Shown: positions 31,437-40,915 of the stretch, piece by piece
How the letters are laid out: each line of letters opens with the position of its first letter
Position numbering within the stretch: the first letter of the stretch is position 1
Assembly: GCA_963210315.1 (NCBI GenBank)
Contig: OY723292.1
Coordinates: 1,240,001 to 1,304,000, forward strand
DNA from: Rhynchopus euleeides
Lineage: Eukaryota; Euglenozoa; Diplonemea; Diplonemida; Diplonemidae
Direction of reading: 5' to 3'
Length of the DNA stretch: 64,000 nt
The notes under the pieces: generated by a model
Database searches by the model: none
What the model saw: the letters and a program-made list of their open reading frames with translations, nothing else
Told to the model about the DNA's origin: nothing
Position numbers and translations under genes: made by a program

Positions 31437-32017
31437 CCAAGGAAATCGTACGACTGAAGCTTCAGGATTAACACCACAGGGCCTCAACAGTCCGGAACTG
31501 TTCTCCCACAGTTTCTGCAGGGTGTACTACACTAAAGCGAAAGGAGTACGATTTCCCTGAATTTTCCGGGCACTGATTCACGAATTTACATCTGGAGGGA
31601 GCCCGGTGGTCTCAGCTTCTGTCTGCGCGCCTTGCCGTACTGAGGCTGCTTATGTGGGCTAGCGCAGCAGGTTCTACCTTTACTTCTACCGGAACGCTCC
31701 TTGCATGGTACTACACGGAACAATGTTCGGGGCCCGTGAATTCCAAATCTCCGTTGGAATTCGTAAGTGAGGGGGTTGGGGCGGACTTACAGACGACAAC
31801 GTCGTCAGTCTCCCGACAACCGTGGCGTGTGAGTTTGGGGTGGTATCTCGAAATATGTCTCGTTCGGCCTTGAGAGACTCCAGATGCTAGTCACGCGCTC
31901 GCCCCCGCCCCCCCCCCTCTCCATGTCCCTCTCCGTTGCCGCCTCGCCTTGTTGTTTTCGTTGATCTTCCCGCTGTCCTCACGCACTTTCCCCCAGTTTG
32001 CAGGGACACGCACACAC

Positions 32018-34240
32018 ATGCCTCCAAAGCGTGAACCGAAGCAGAAGAGCATGTTGCTCTTCACGGTGCCCCGTGCAGCGTACACCCCCGGCAGCAACGG
32101 CGCTTGTCCGATTTCGCGGGCTGAGGCTGAAAGTGTGACGCGTGCAGTGCGCGACCAGCAGGCATCCTCACAGGGGCCTACCGGCGGTGGTGACTGGAGC
32201 CCGGCCGAAAAGCTGGAGATCGGCCGGAAGGTGGTGGAGGGGAAGCTCTCGGCAGTCGTTGCCGATTGGAACGCCCCTCTCGCAGGACGGAGGAAGCTCT
32301 CGAAGAGCTCCGCCTCCCGTTTTGCGACCCTCTACCGGGAAGAGCTGGGCAAGCGGAAGCGTGCCGCAGCTCTTCTCGGTGAGGTGACAGAGGAGGTGGT
32401 GCTTCCCCCCCCGCAGAAGCGCGGCCGGCCCGCAATCCTCACCGACAGCGAGGAGACCAGGCTGATGCAGTTGTTGCGCGCCCTGAGGCGGTGCGGGACG
32501 CAGGTTTCAGCTGAGACTGTGTCCGCCTCCGCGCGAGGCCTGGTGAGTGCCAGCAGTGATCCAAGCAGGATTGATTCTGAGACAGCTCTCGGCACGGAAT
32601 GGGCTCGGAAGTACCTCGCTGCGCAGGGATGGACCTTGCGAATGCGGACAACGGCGGTGTGCCACAGTCCGGGTTTGCTGGAACGGGCCAAGGCTGAGTT
32701 TGAGGGGGAGGTGCAACGTCTGAGGGCACAGCACAACATCCCAGATGATTTGGTGGTGAATGTCGACCACACTGCCCTTCCCCTCCTGCCAGGTACCACA
32801 AAGACCTTCGACAAGAAGGGCGCGTCATACGTGCCGCTCTCGAAGTCCGACGAAAAGAAGGCGATTACGGGTGTATTCGGCGCCAGTGCGACCGGCGATC
32901 TCCTCCCTGTCCAGCTGATATACGGTGGCCTAACTTCCCGCTCACACGGACGCTTCGAGGAGGAGTACCTGGAGACGTACGGGGAAACCTGGCACTTGAC
33001 TGCCAATCCGAAACACTGGGCGTCCGAAGCAACCACCCTCGAATACATCGAGAAGGTGTTGGTGCCATACCTCACGGGTGTCAAAGAGACCAAGGGGCTC
33101 GGGGAGGAGCAGAAATCCTTGTTGATCATCGACAAGTTCACGGGCCAACAGACCGAGAAGGTTGCTGCAGCACTCGCAGAGAGCGGCATCGTGACTGTCG
33201 ATATTCCTCCGGGGTTTACTGCTTTCTTGCAGCCGCTGGACCTGGGCTTCAATGCCTACATCAAGAAATACCTCCGCGAAAAGTTCTCGAAGTGGTACAC
33301 CGGTGTCTGCACCAAGCTGTTCCGGCGTGACGAGAAGAGGAAAACCCGTGCCCTTGCGAAAACTGGCACCCCTTTCCTCTTCGCAGGGATGGGGTCGCAT
33401 GAAGTGATGGTGTACGATTCGTCCGTGAAGACAGCCGCCTTCCGCAACGCAGTCCTTGCCGGCACAAGGGCAAGCATCGTGGTGTCTCCGGGTTGTGCGG
33501 ACTGGGTTCACCCTGGGGACAACGCGAGTGGGTGGTACGCCCTGCGTGCTGTGGAGCTGTGTCTCAACAGCTACGGCGTGCGGAAGGCCTACCTCCCGAA
33601 GGTCAAGGATGCTCTCAACCTGCTCGAGAAGGTGATCCCCACTGACACGGAAGGCATTCCCGGCGCACAGGATGCTGTTCAGCAGGTGCTGGAGGAACTG
33701 CGTTCTGCGAATGGTGACGCTGCGCAGTTCACCGAGGCACAGCGCCTCCCATACCCCGCCGCCCAGGCTGCTGTGGGCGCACTCAACCGGGAGTACTACA
33801 CCAGTGTGAGGCTGATCACCCTGTCCGAGGTGCAGTGGGCCGCGACCCTCACGGAGATCCGTTCCGGGCCGCTGATCGTGTTCGACGCGGAGAACCTGCA
33901 TTTCGTGTCGTTCGTCGCCCAGAACCCTGAGCTCGACGACCAGGAGTTGATGGCTGACCTGGCCAGGACGACGAAGGTGACCGCCGCGGACATGCGCGAC
34001 CGCCATCTCGCCTGGCTGTGCCGTGGGTTCAGCAAGGTGAAGCCGAGCTCCGTCGTGAAAACGTTCGTCCGCGCTGGCATCATCGCCGACCCCGGAACGC
34101 TCGCAGCAAGTACCGATGATGCTGTTGCTGACTACGACCCTCCAACCGAGGTGCACCCGGACGCAGCGCTGACGACCCCCGCAGAATTGGCAGAGATGGA
34201 GAGGATCCTGTCGTCACTCGACTTCAGTGCTGAGTGCTGA
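32018..34240 (+). CDS. Pogo/Tigger-type DDE transposase
   Basis: 740 residues from Met 32018 (MPPKREPKQKS, a basic start). An in-frame upstream Met exists at 31949, but the pyrimidine-rich CCCCCAG/TTTGCAG sequence between suggests a leader. A helical DNA-binding N-terminal part (about 60-230, with KRGRPAIL near 150) is followed by the DDE_1-type catalytic core. Asp250 lies in VVNVDHTALPLL, Asp372 in LLIIDKFTGQ and Asp408 in FLQPLDLGFNAYIKKYL, 35 residues after the second. LQPLD is the hallmark of pogo/Tigger/Jerky-like enzymes. The C-terminal 250 residues are less typical. The frame has no stops or shifts, so the enzyme may be functional. It would cut at the CCGTAAACGG termini. Confidence 0.88.
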   Translation: MPPKREPKQKSMLLFTVPRAAYTPGSNGACPISRAEAESVTRAVRDQQASSQGPTGGGDWSPAEKLEIGRKVVEGKLSAVVADWNAPLAGRRKLSKSSASRFATLYREELGKRKRAAALLGEVTEEVVLPPPQKRGRPAILTDSEETRLMQLLRALRRCGTQVSAETVSASARGLVSASSDPSRIDSETALGTEWARKYLAAQGWTLRMRTTAVCHSPGLLERAKAEFEGEVQRLRAQHNIPDDLVVNVDHTALPLLPGTTKTFDKKGASYVPLSKSDEKKAITGVFGASATGDLLPVQLIYGGLTSRSHGRFEEEYLETYGETWHLTANPKHWASEATTLEYIEKVLVPYLTGVKETKGLGEEQKSLLIIDKFTGQQTEKVAAALAESGIVTVDIPPGFTAFLQPLDLGFNAYIKKYLREKFSKWYTGVCTKLFRRDEKRKTRALAKTGTPFLFAGMGSHEVMVYDSSVKTAAFRNAVLAGTRASIVVSPGCADWVHPGDNASGWYALRAVELCLNSYGVRKAYLPKVKDALNLLEKVIPTDTEGIPGAQDAVQQVLEELRSANGDAAQFTEAQRLPYPAAQAAVGALNREYYTSVRLITLSEVQWAATLTEIRSGPLIVFDAENLHFVSFVAQNPELDDQELMADLARTTKVTAADMRDRHLAWLCRGFSKVKPSSVVKTFVRAGIIADPGTLAASTDDAVADYDPPTEVHPDAALTTPAELAEMERILSSLDFSAEC

Positions 34241-34686
34241 GCACTGTGCCACATCCCCTCTCTCTGTTTATGCCCCTGTAAATGTCCCGCAAACCCGTCA
34301 CCCTCCCTCTCTTGATGTCCCTTTAGATACTCTGTCTGTATAACTTGTATGTAATGTCTTCTCGAGGTGTGGTGGTGGGTGAGTCTCGAGGTGAGTGGTG
34401 GTGATCGTGCCCTTTCCACATGCAGGGATGCCTTGCTTCTCTTGCTGGCGTTGGTTGCGGTGGTGGAGGGAGGGTCCAAAGCTGGGAGGTCGGGAGGCCT
34501 ACGTGTGGGAGTCTACGGCGTGGCCGCAGTCCGCGCCCCGCAACCCACCAGCCCGCGGGCGAAAATCGCATTGTCTTTTCCATATTCAGTCCCAATAAAT
34601 AGTGGACCGTAAAAAAGATGGAACGTTTGGCCTTTTTTTGGGAACTTGGAACATTTTTACGTTCCACCCTTTTTCCGTTTACGGTA

Positions 34687-36538
34687 CTTCGCAGGTTCGG
34701 CCATGGCCGCGCCTCTGTTTGTGACGGTTCACCACAGCCAACTCAACAGGCCACTCTCCCTTGGACGTAGATCCTTGCAGCACACCACACCTCACAGGGT
34801 GCGGAGTGTTCTGCACATCGAATCTCTCCGCCATTCCTTCTGAGGATCCCGAAAGGTTCTCCCATCCTCAGTGTTATCAACTCCTTTGCCTTCCTCCAGG
34901 CATCCCCTCCCCGAAGTTTCTGGCCTCCGCCCCCAGCTCAAACGCTGTTGTTCGTCTTTGTCTTTTTACGCACACTTGTGAGCAGAAAATGTCACTCCAC
35001 CACAGCCAAGCGTGCTCCGCACACCACTAGCCTCCCCCATCACAGGAGTTGAGGCATTTGTGTGGAAGCGTCAACGCATCACAAACAACATACGAGTAAA
35101 GAGCGGCTGTACTGGACTGACATTTTCGATTTGCTTCGGTTTGTTCTCCGTCTCTTTCTCTTTCTATTTGTCTGCATTTCTTTTCTTTGCCTTTTCCTGT
35201 CCCCCCTGGGAGGACGATAGCCTTTCAGCACTGCATGTGTGGGCGGAAAGTGCCACCCTCTGTGCTTTATCCATACCCCAGTGACCCTCTGCCACATCAG
35301 CCGTGCATAAGGCTTGAGTGTGTATGCGCCAATCCAACTATCAGACCGTCCTGAGTCACTGTTGTACATTTCGTTGTGTGCGTCAACAGACTGGCAGCGC
35401 ACTGTGTCCCGGAAGCCCCTGGAGGCCCACAACATGAGAACCGAGCCCGCTCTCCTCCTGCCTCTCGACGCGACACCACACCGCCTTGCGCCCTCCCCTC
35501 TGTGCTTCGAGGAGGGTGCCGCATACGCACTGAAGGCCAGTGCCTGCGCATTGCACCGAAGGCTGCTGAGCCGCAACCTGTGCGGCTGCACGCTTCGAAG
35601 AGGAACCACCAAACGAGGGATGGGCGGAGGGGAGATGAAGCGGGTTCGCGTTTAACCGCATGCACGCCCTCCTCAAGGAACGGCAGGGGTGTCTTGCTCT
35701 CCAGGAAGCTCAAGGCTTGGCACGCTGGGGAATAGGAGATGGCCTCCTGCAGGCACACATGTGTTGAGTGGACATCAGGCACATCTCATGATGTGGCTTG
35801 CTGGGAGTCCCCCTCTTCGCCTGTTTGTCTTCTTTGCTCAGCCAGCTGTGTATCTGCTTTCTGGACTTCATGCAGGGCATGCGATGCGATGCACACAGGG
35901 GCGGTGGGAGGGTGTTTGCAGAAGTCCCATCTGTATCTCCTGTGGCTTCAAGGCTGAAGGACAACTGGGGGCTTCTGTTGTACGCCATGTTGATTCATGG
36001 TGGCTTCGTCTGCAGCTTCTGTGGCATTGCGACTTCCTTTACTTCCCCTTTCGTCTTATTCATAACGCACAAGGGTGCGTGTTTCCCTTCTGGCCTCCTT
36101 TGTCTTCTGCATACCAACACCAATCCATTTGTGGAGCATGTGTTGCTGGGAATACGTCCCAGCTTGCGATACGAACAACGTCTCTTGTCGTGACCCACCC
36201 TTCTGCACTTCAGGAAGGGGTCCCATCCGAAGGCCTTGCGCACAACTCTGCCGCCACACCACTTATCTGGCTGCCGTTGTGGCTTCCCTTTTCCCTTTTC
36301 CCTGTTCCGTCTTGTGCCGTGCCCTCACCCTGCCGCACCCTCAGCCCTGACGTGTGACCCAGCAGCACACCGACAGGCAGGCATGTGGCTGTGCATGTGA
36401 TGGCGTGCCGAAGTCCCCCGCCTCCCCACTCCTGCCCACCGTGCTTGCTGCAGCCCATTGGTACACCTGCACTTGTTGTTCCCTTGAAGCCTCTGCAGTA
36501 GTTTGTTCTAAACCCATGCCCACAGCAGGTGGATCACA
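34687..36538. other. Spacer before array gene D
   Basis: No supported gene. Short frames lack domains and GC-biased codons. GTGGAAGCGTCAACGCATCA at about 35062 also occurs near 14558. The last 256 bases are the conserved flank shared with gene C. Confidence 0.6.
36283..36538 (+). promoter_or_regulatory. Conserved 256-bp 5' flank of array gene D
   Basis: Counterpart of 26984-27239, with a few substitutions and the same CATTGGTACACCTGCAC word and CCCACAGCAGGTGGA end before the ATG. Left of this block the two spacers are unrelated, so it marks a duplication or conversion boundary. Confidence 0.45.
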
Positions 36539-38383
36539 ATGAGGGAGGGCGATGATAGCTTCCCGCAGGCGACTGCACCGCCGCTCGGGAAGTGCATGGG
36601 GTGCGGCAAGGGTGCAGCATCAGTGTGTCACTTCTGCAGGGACAGCGGTGTGACGGGGTGCTTCTGCGGTGACGCGTGTTTTGCAGCAGCGCATCCCAAC
36701 CCGATGATTGCAGAGGCACACCGCCCCAGGTTCCACCCGATCACGGAAGAGCACATGCTGGAGGTGTGTGGGGTTCACAACCAGCGTGCGGACCTGGTGT
36801 GCGTGCATGAGGGGTGTGCGTCTCAGCTCCTGTGCATGCGGTGTGTGTCGTTGGATGAACATCAGAATCACCGCCTGAAACACGTCCACGATGCGTTCCT
36901 CCCGACGAAGAGGGCGGTGCGTGCACAGCTCGACACCGTGCAGGCACAGCTGGCGGAGGCACACGGGAGAGCCGCACGTGCGGTGGCGACGCTGGATCAT
37001 CTTGCTTCCAACTTCGACACGGAGCAGGAGGCGGTGCAGGTGTACTTCGACACGGCGGTGCTTGCACACAAGGAGGGCGACCAGCGGTGCGATGTTGCGG
37101 ATGAGGAGGAGGAACTGCGTGGGAGGTTGTACCTGCACGAGGCACGTGCGCGCAAGAAGCAGCTGCGTGCGACGCCACACCTGCAACAGGAGGAGCGCCT
37201 CGTGAGGCAGGGCATCGCCGCCACACACGAGCTGCTGCACGAGAAGTACCTTCGTCTGTTCCGTGCACGTCAACACACCGTCATGTGCGTAGTCTACATC
37301 AAACAGCGTGCCACACTGGAGTCACAGCTGGAGGCGACACTCGCCCTGCCTGAGGAGATGCCACGTACGCTGCAGCATCGCAGTGCACGGCTGATCGCCC
37401 TGTGCACTGCGGAGGCGGTCCCTCCTGAGTCCTGCGTCAGTCTTGATGTCCCATCCGTCTACGTTACCGTGAAGGCTCCTGCGCAGTACACTGCGCGACA
37501 TGTTGCCAGCATGGGACTGTCGCCCTGTGGGAGGCTGTGCTGTGTTGGCAGCACTCGAAGTGGTGTGTTCGTGTACGACACGACCACTGCAGAGAAGGTG
37601 GTGCAGTTGAAGCATGGCGACGATGCTCATGACGGCGTTGCGTTCTCGAGATGTGGGAAGTGGCTTGCCTCTGCTTCACGTGACAAGACAGTTGCTGTGT
37701 TCTGCACAGCGACGTGGGAACGCATCCACACGCTGCAAGGCCACACTGACGAAGTTTATGCAGCAGCGTGGACACACACAGGTCGTCTGGTGACAGGGTC
37801 GAGAGACCAGTCACTGCGTGTGTGGGATGTTGCGCAGGGTGTGTGTACCCATGAACTGAGACAAGCTGTGCCTGCTGCCTTCTTCACCATCGCAGTGTCA
37901 CACACAAGCATCTTCGCCCCATCACCCGTGAACAAGACCATTTGCGAGTGGGATGTCAACACCCTGCAGTACACACACAGCCTCGAGGGCCATACTGGTT
38001 CGGTTCAGGTTGCCCTCACCACGGACGAGACACAGCTGGTGTCGTGTTCATTTGACAAATCCGTGAAGGTGTGGTGCACGACCACACGCACCTGCCTGCT
38101 GACGATGGGGTGTGGACTGGGTCAGAAGCCTCCCAAGAGGGCTTGCACGGGCTCTGGAAAGCTGTTGCGCGTGGCGGTCGCACAGGAAGGCGACGTGGTG
38201 GCGGTGGTGAGCAAAAACATGACACACCTTCTGAAGCTCAGCACAGGGGAGCGTGTGGGCACACTTCAGGCTGTCTCGAGGTGTTGGGCTGTCGCACTCA
38301 GCACCTGTGGCAGGTGGGTGTTTACCGGTGGGGAAGGGCAGGTGCAGGTGACTGCTGTCGCCACATGCAACTCTGCGTTGTGA
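36539..38383 (+). CDS. Array gene D: TRIM-like/WD40 protein, intact
   Basis: 614 residues from MREGDDSFPQ. Same plan as gene A. Differences include a changed B-box end (DEHQNHRLKHVHDAF), an altered end of the coiled coil (HTVMCVVYIKQRATLESQLE in place of the usual IILCEHYIKQLTPV) and a shortened first propeller strand region (VYVTVKAPAQYTARHVASM) that it shares with gene F. Blade-start residues are HGDDAHDG, GHTDEVYAAAW, AFFTIAV and GHTGSVQVAL. The mixture of blocks shared with C (5' flank) and F (propeller start) points to gene conversion or unequal crossover within the array. Confidence 0.9.
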   Translation: MREGDDSFPQATAPPLGKCMGCGKGAASVCHFCRDSGVTGCFCGDACFAAAHPNPMIAEAHRPRFHPITEEHMLEVCGVHNQRADLVCVHEGCASQLLCMRCVSLDEHQNHRLKHVHDAFLPTKRAVRAQLDTVQAQLAEAHGRAARAVATLDHLASNFDTEQEAVQVYFDTAVLAHKEGDQRCDVADEEEELRGRLYLHEARARKKQLRATPHLQQEERLVRQGIAATHELLHEKYLRLFRARQHTVMCVVYIKQRATLESQLEATLALPEEMPRTLQHRSARLIALCTAEAVPPESCVSLDVPSVYVTVKAPAQYTARHVASMGLSPCGRLCCVGSTRSGVFVYDTTTAEKVVQLKHGDDAHDGVAFSRCGKWLASASRDKTVAVFCTATWERIHTLQGHTDEVYAAAWTHTGRLVTGSRDQSLRVWDVAQGVCTHELRQAVPAAFFTIAVSHTSIFAPSPVNKTICEWDVNTLQYTHSLEGHTGSVQVALTTDETQLVSCSFDKSVKVWCTTTRTCLLTMGCGLGQKPPKRACTGSGKLLRVAVAQEGDVVAVVSKNMTHLLKLSTGERVGTLQAVSRCWAVALSTCGRWVFTGGEGQVQVTAVATCNSAL

Positions 38384-38528
38384 AAAAACGTGTTCTTTGT
38401 CATGTTATTATCGTTCATCGTACCCAACCGATATCTGTCTGTGCCTTCGTGTTTGTCGTGCGGCCTGCCTCGAACCTGTTTCTGGCGATATTGTGCCCGC
38501 GAACGAGTGTGTCTGTGTCTTCCACCCC

Positions 38529-38723
38529 CGTGTGGCGGTGGCGGGTGGCGGCGTGGTGGTGAACGAGACGAAGACACGCCTTCTGAAGGTCAGCACAGGG
38601 GATTCTGTGGGCATACTTCAACCAGTGTCAAAGTGCTGGGCTGTCGTTTTGAGCACCTGTGGCAGGTGGGTCTTCACTGCGAAGGGTGCAGATGCACGTG
38701 ACTTCTCTTGGCAGATCTTGTGA
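38529..38723 (+). pseudogene. Fragment of a WD40 array gene (last blade only)
   Basis: About 64 codons resembling the C-terminal blade of the array genes (NETKTRLLKVSTGDSVGIL, then STCGRWVFT) and diverging before the stop. It lies 145 bases after gene D. It is a remnant of another array member. Confidence 0.8.
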
Positions 38724-38902
38724 TGTTTCACGTGTTGTGTCCCGAACCCCAAGATCAGTATCGGACATCATTCTCTGGAGTCTCTGGCAGGATGATGATG
38801 GAGCAGCAGGCAGCCTACGCGCAGCAGCTGTAGGCCTCGGGCCTCTGTATCCCCCACCTCCCAGCCCCCCTCTTCTGCGGGCACACTTTCGGTCATGTTT
38901 CT

Positions 38903-39578
38903 TTGATCCCCACCACCACTTCCGCACAGGGCTTGCAGGCTGTTTCCAGGTGCAGCGTGAAGAGGAGCGCGTTCGCAATCCTGCATGTGTCAGTTCGTCA
39001 CAGCGGGACCGGGGACAGCTGTGTCGTCGATGTTCCGGAAGGCGGGACCGTGGTCGGGCTGAAGGCGAATGCGCTGGGCCCCTGAGACAATCGTGCAGCG
39101 CCTGCAGCGTGAGAACGAAGACATGCAGAGGCAGATGGAGTGCTGCGTGTGCCTCACACCGATGGAATCGAGGCAGGTGCTCGTCCCCTGTGGACACGTG
39201 CTCTGCGGCGATTGCGCGCACCGTTGCGACAAGTGCCCTAGCTGCCGGGCAAGTGCAGTCCCGCATGACTATCTACCTTTAGCATGTCTCGAATTTCATC
39301 ACGCCCTCAGTGAAGGGCAGCACACAGGCGGCAGTAACCCACGTCAAGACAGCAGGCTCCGTTTTGCACAGGCGCATGACAATGCCCTTCTACCTGAAAC
39401 ACCCGCACCATATGACGGGGGTCAATCACGCATGTGTTTCTACCTATGCCGTTTTCCAGCCGGTTTCCGAAGAAGCTGTACCCCTCTCTTGCTGTTTGAC
39501 TACATTTCTGCATATGACGTACAGGATGTACGTCTCAGGTGTGGCGTACCATATTTACCTCACACGCCCACGCGTTAG
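38903..39578 (+). pseudogene. RING-finger gene remnant with apparent frameshift
   Basis: From about 39139, CCVCLTPMESRQVLVPCGHV and LCGDCAHRCDKCPSCR give a C3HC4 RING pattern (C-x-x-C, C-x-H, C-x-x-C, C-x-x-C), preceded by a short helix (QRLQRENEDMQRQ) as in cIAP/MAPL-type C-terminal RINGs. The upstream frame (GDSCVVDVPEGGTVVGLKAN to 39085) seems to be the same protein but needs one base removed near 39080, so the gene looks broken. A small intron or sequencing error is the alternative. RING domains of this type usually act as E3 ubiquitin ligases. Confidence 0.55.
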
Positions 39579-40915
39579 GGGGGCTGGGACGCACCGCACT
39601 GCACGGCTCTGCCGATGAGCGCAACACGGCCTGCCCACAGTGGGAACACAGCTGCGCGCCCACCCGCAAAGAAATAAGGGGTGTCGGTGTGCCGTGCTGC
39701 CATCCCCTGTCCAAGGGCCGTGGGGATGAGTGGCGTGCCCACCCCAGCCCTCCTCCATCTTACCCTTCTCTCTTTTGATGTGCCTTCTCCCATTTGCCCG
39801 CCCCCCCCCCCCCTTCTCTTGTGCCTTAATTCCCTGACTTTTAGAAGTGCTCTCCAACACACCACCACACCGCACCATACCTTTTTGGGCTGTCATGCCT
39901 GCACTAACCATTTTTTTGCCTGGGGGCCCTCGCTACCAGTCACAGCTCGTCAGTCAGTGAGGGGAAGTGGGCTGGAGCTCACTTTTTCTCACTCAGTCAC
40001 ATCTGGTAGCGAGGGCCCCCTCTGAAACACGCCAACACATTGACATGTCGAGCGCTGCCCCCCCCTCCCGAGACACTTGTGCTGTGTGCCGCGTCACACT
40101 ACGTCTTCCCGAGGGACCTTTGGCAGACACTGCTGCTACCCTGCGTAGCTGTAGCCCAGGTGGGGGTGGGGGGGGTGTGGGAGCCGGTGAGCCGGGTGTA
40201 TGCCTCCTGGGGTGCGGAGAACACCCTTATCCGCTGCGCTGCCGATGTCAGGCCTGCTGCGTCCCCCTCCAGCGACTCCCCTGTCCATCCCACCACGAGC
40301 CCATCCCACACGCACCACGCGATGTTTGAAGAGCCCCCCTGTGCTGCTGTCTGTGGCATCATGCGAATGTGTGTTGTTATAAAGCGTGCCCCTAAACTTG
40401 TGTCTTGTGTCCGACCCAAGACTCCCTCTGGACCTCTGCCTCTGAATGAAACGGGACTAGAGACAGAACGCCCCCACCCTTGGTATTTGGTGTTGTAGTG
40501 TGTATTGACACAAAGGCAACAAAAACAAACAAAAAACCCCCCCCCCCCCAATGTTGTGACAAGCAAAACTTGTAAGTTCTGCAGGAATTTACACATTCTT
40601 AAACCTTGATACCAAGACATAACTGGACCTCTGCCTCTTCGCCGCTTTGTGTCAGCGGGCGAGGTGGTATGGCAGGCCAGAGGGAGAGGCTCTGTGCCTT
40701 GTGGCTCCTCTTGCTTGCTGGTGGGCACTGGGGTGGGCTTTCTTCGAGGATGGGCAGCTGCCTGGTTGTGTGGGGGGCATGCTGTGCCCGTTCCTTCACC
40801 GGGTCCACTGCGGCACACCACGCGTGCTGCAGCGTATTGGGGGTGCGGGTGTGGGGGTGCACTGCAGTAGTGAGTCTGAAACCCATACACAAACATGCAC
40901 ACAACAGGATCAACA
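39579..40915. other. Spacer before array gene E
   Basis: No supported gene. Contains the MITE-like element at 39922-40020, C-runs near 39800 and 40540, and the 5' flank of gene E, which does not share the block seen at genes C and D. Confidence 0.6.
39922..40020. repeat. MITE-like element with perfect 17-bp terminal inverted repeats, copy 2
   Basis: GGGGGCCCTCGCTACCA at 39922-39938 is the exact reverse complement of TGGTAGCGAGGGCCCCC at 40004-40020. The interior has no coding capacity. Related to 4267-4393 in opposite orientation. No clear target duplication is visible. Confidence 0.75.

Larger units (their letters stand above)
31250..34684 (+). mobile_element. Complete pogo-like (Tc1/mariner superfamily) DNA transposon, copy 2
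   Basis: Begins CCGTAAACGGAAA and ends TTTCCGTTTACGG, with TA at 31248-31249 and 34685-34686. Each end has further copies of a GGACCGTAA/GGAACGTAAAAA motif arranged inverted, which are candidate transposase-binding sites. A 12-bp stem hairpin lies at 31410-31436. The single large gene inside is an apparently intact DDD transposase. About 0.8 kb of non-coding sequence precedes the gene and about 0.4 kb follows it. It sits between the membrane-protein gene and array gene D. Confidence 0.9.
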
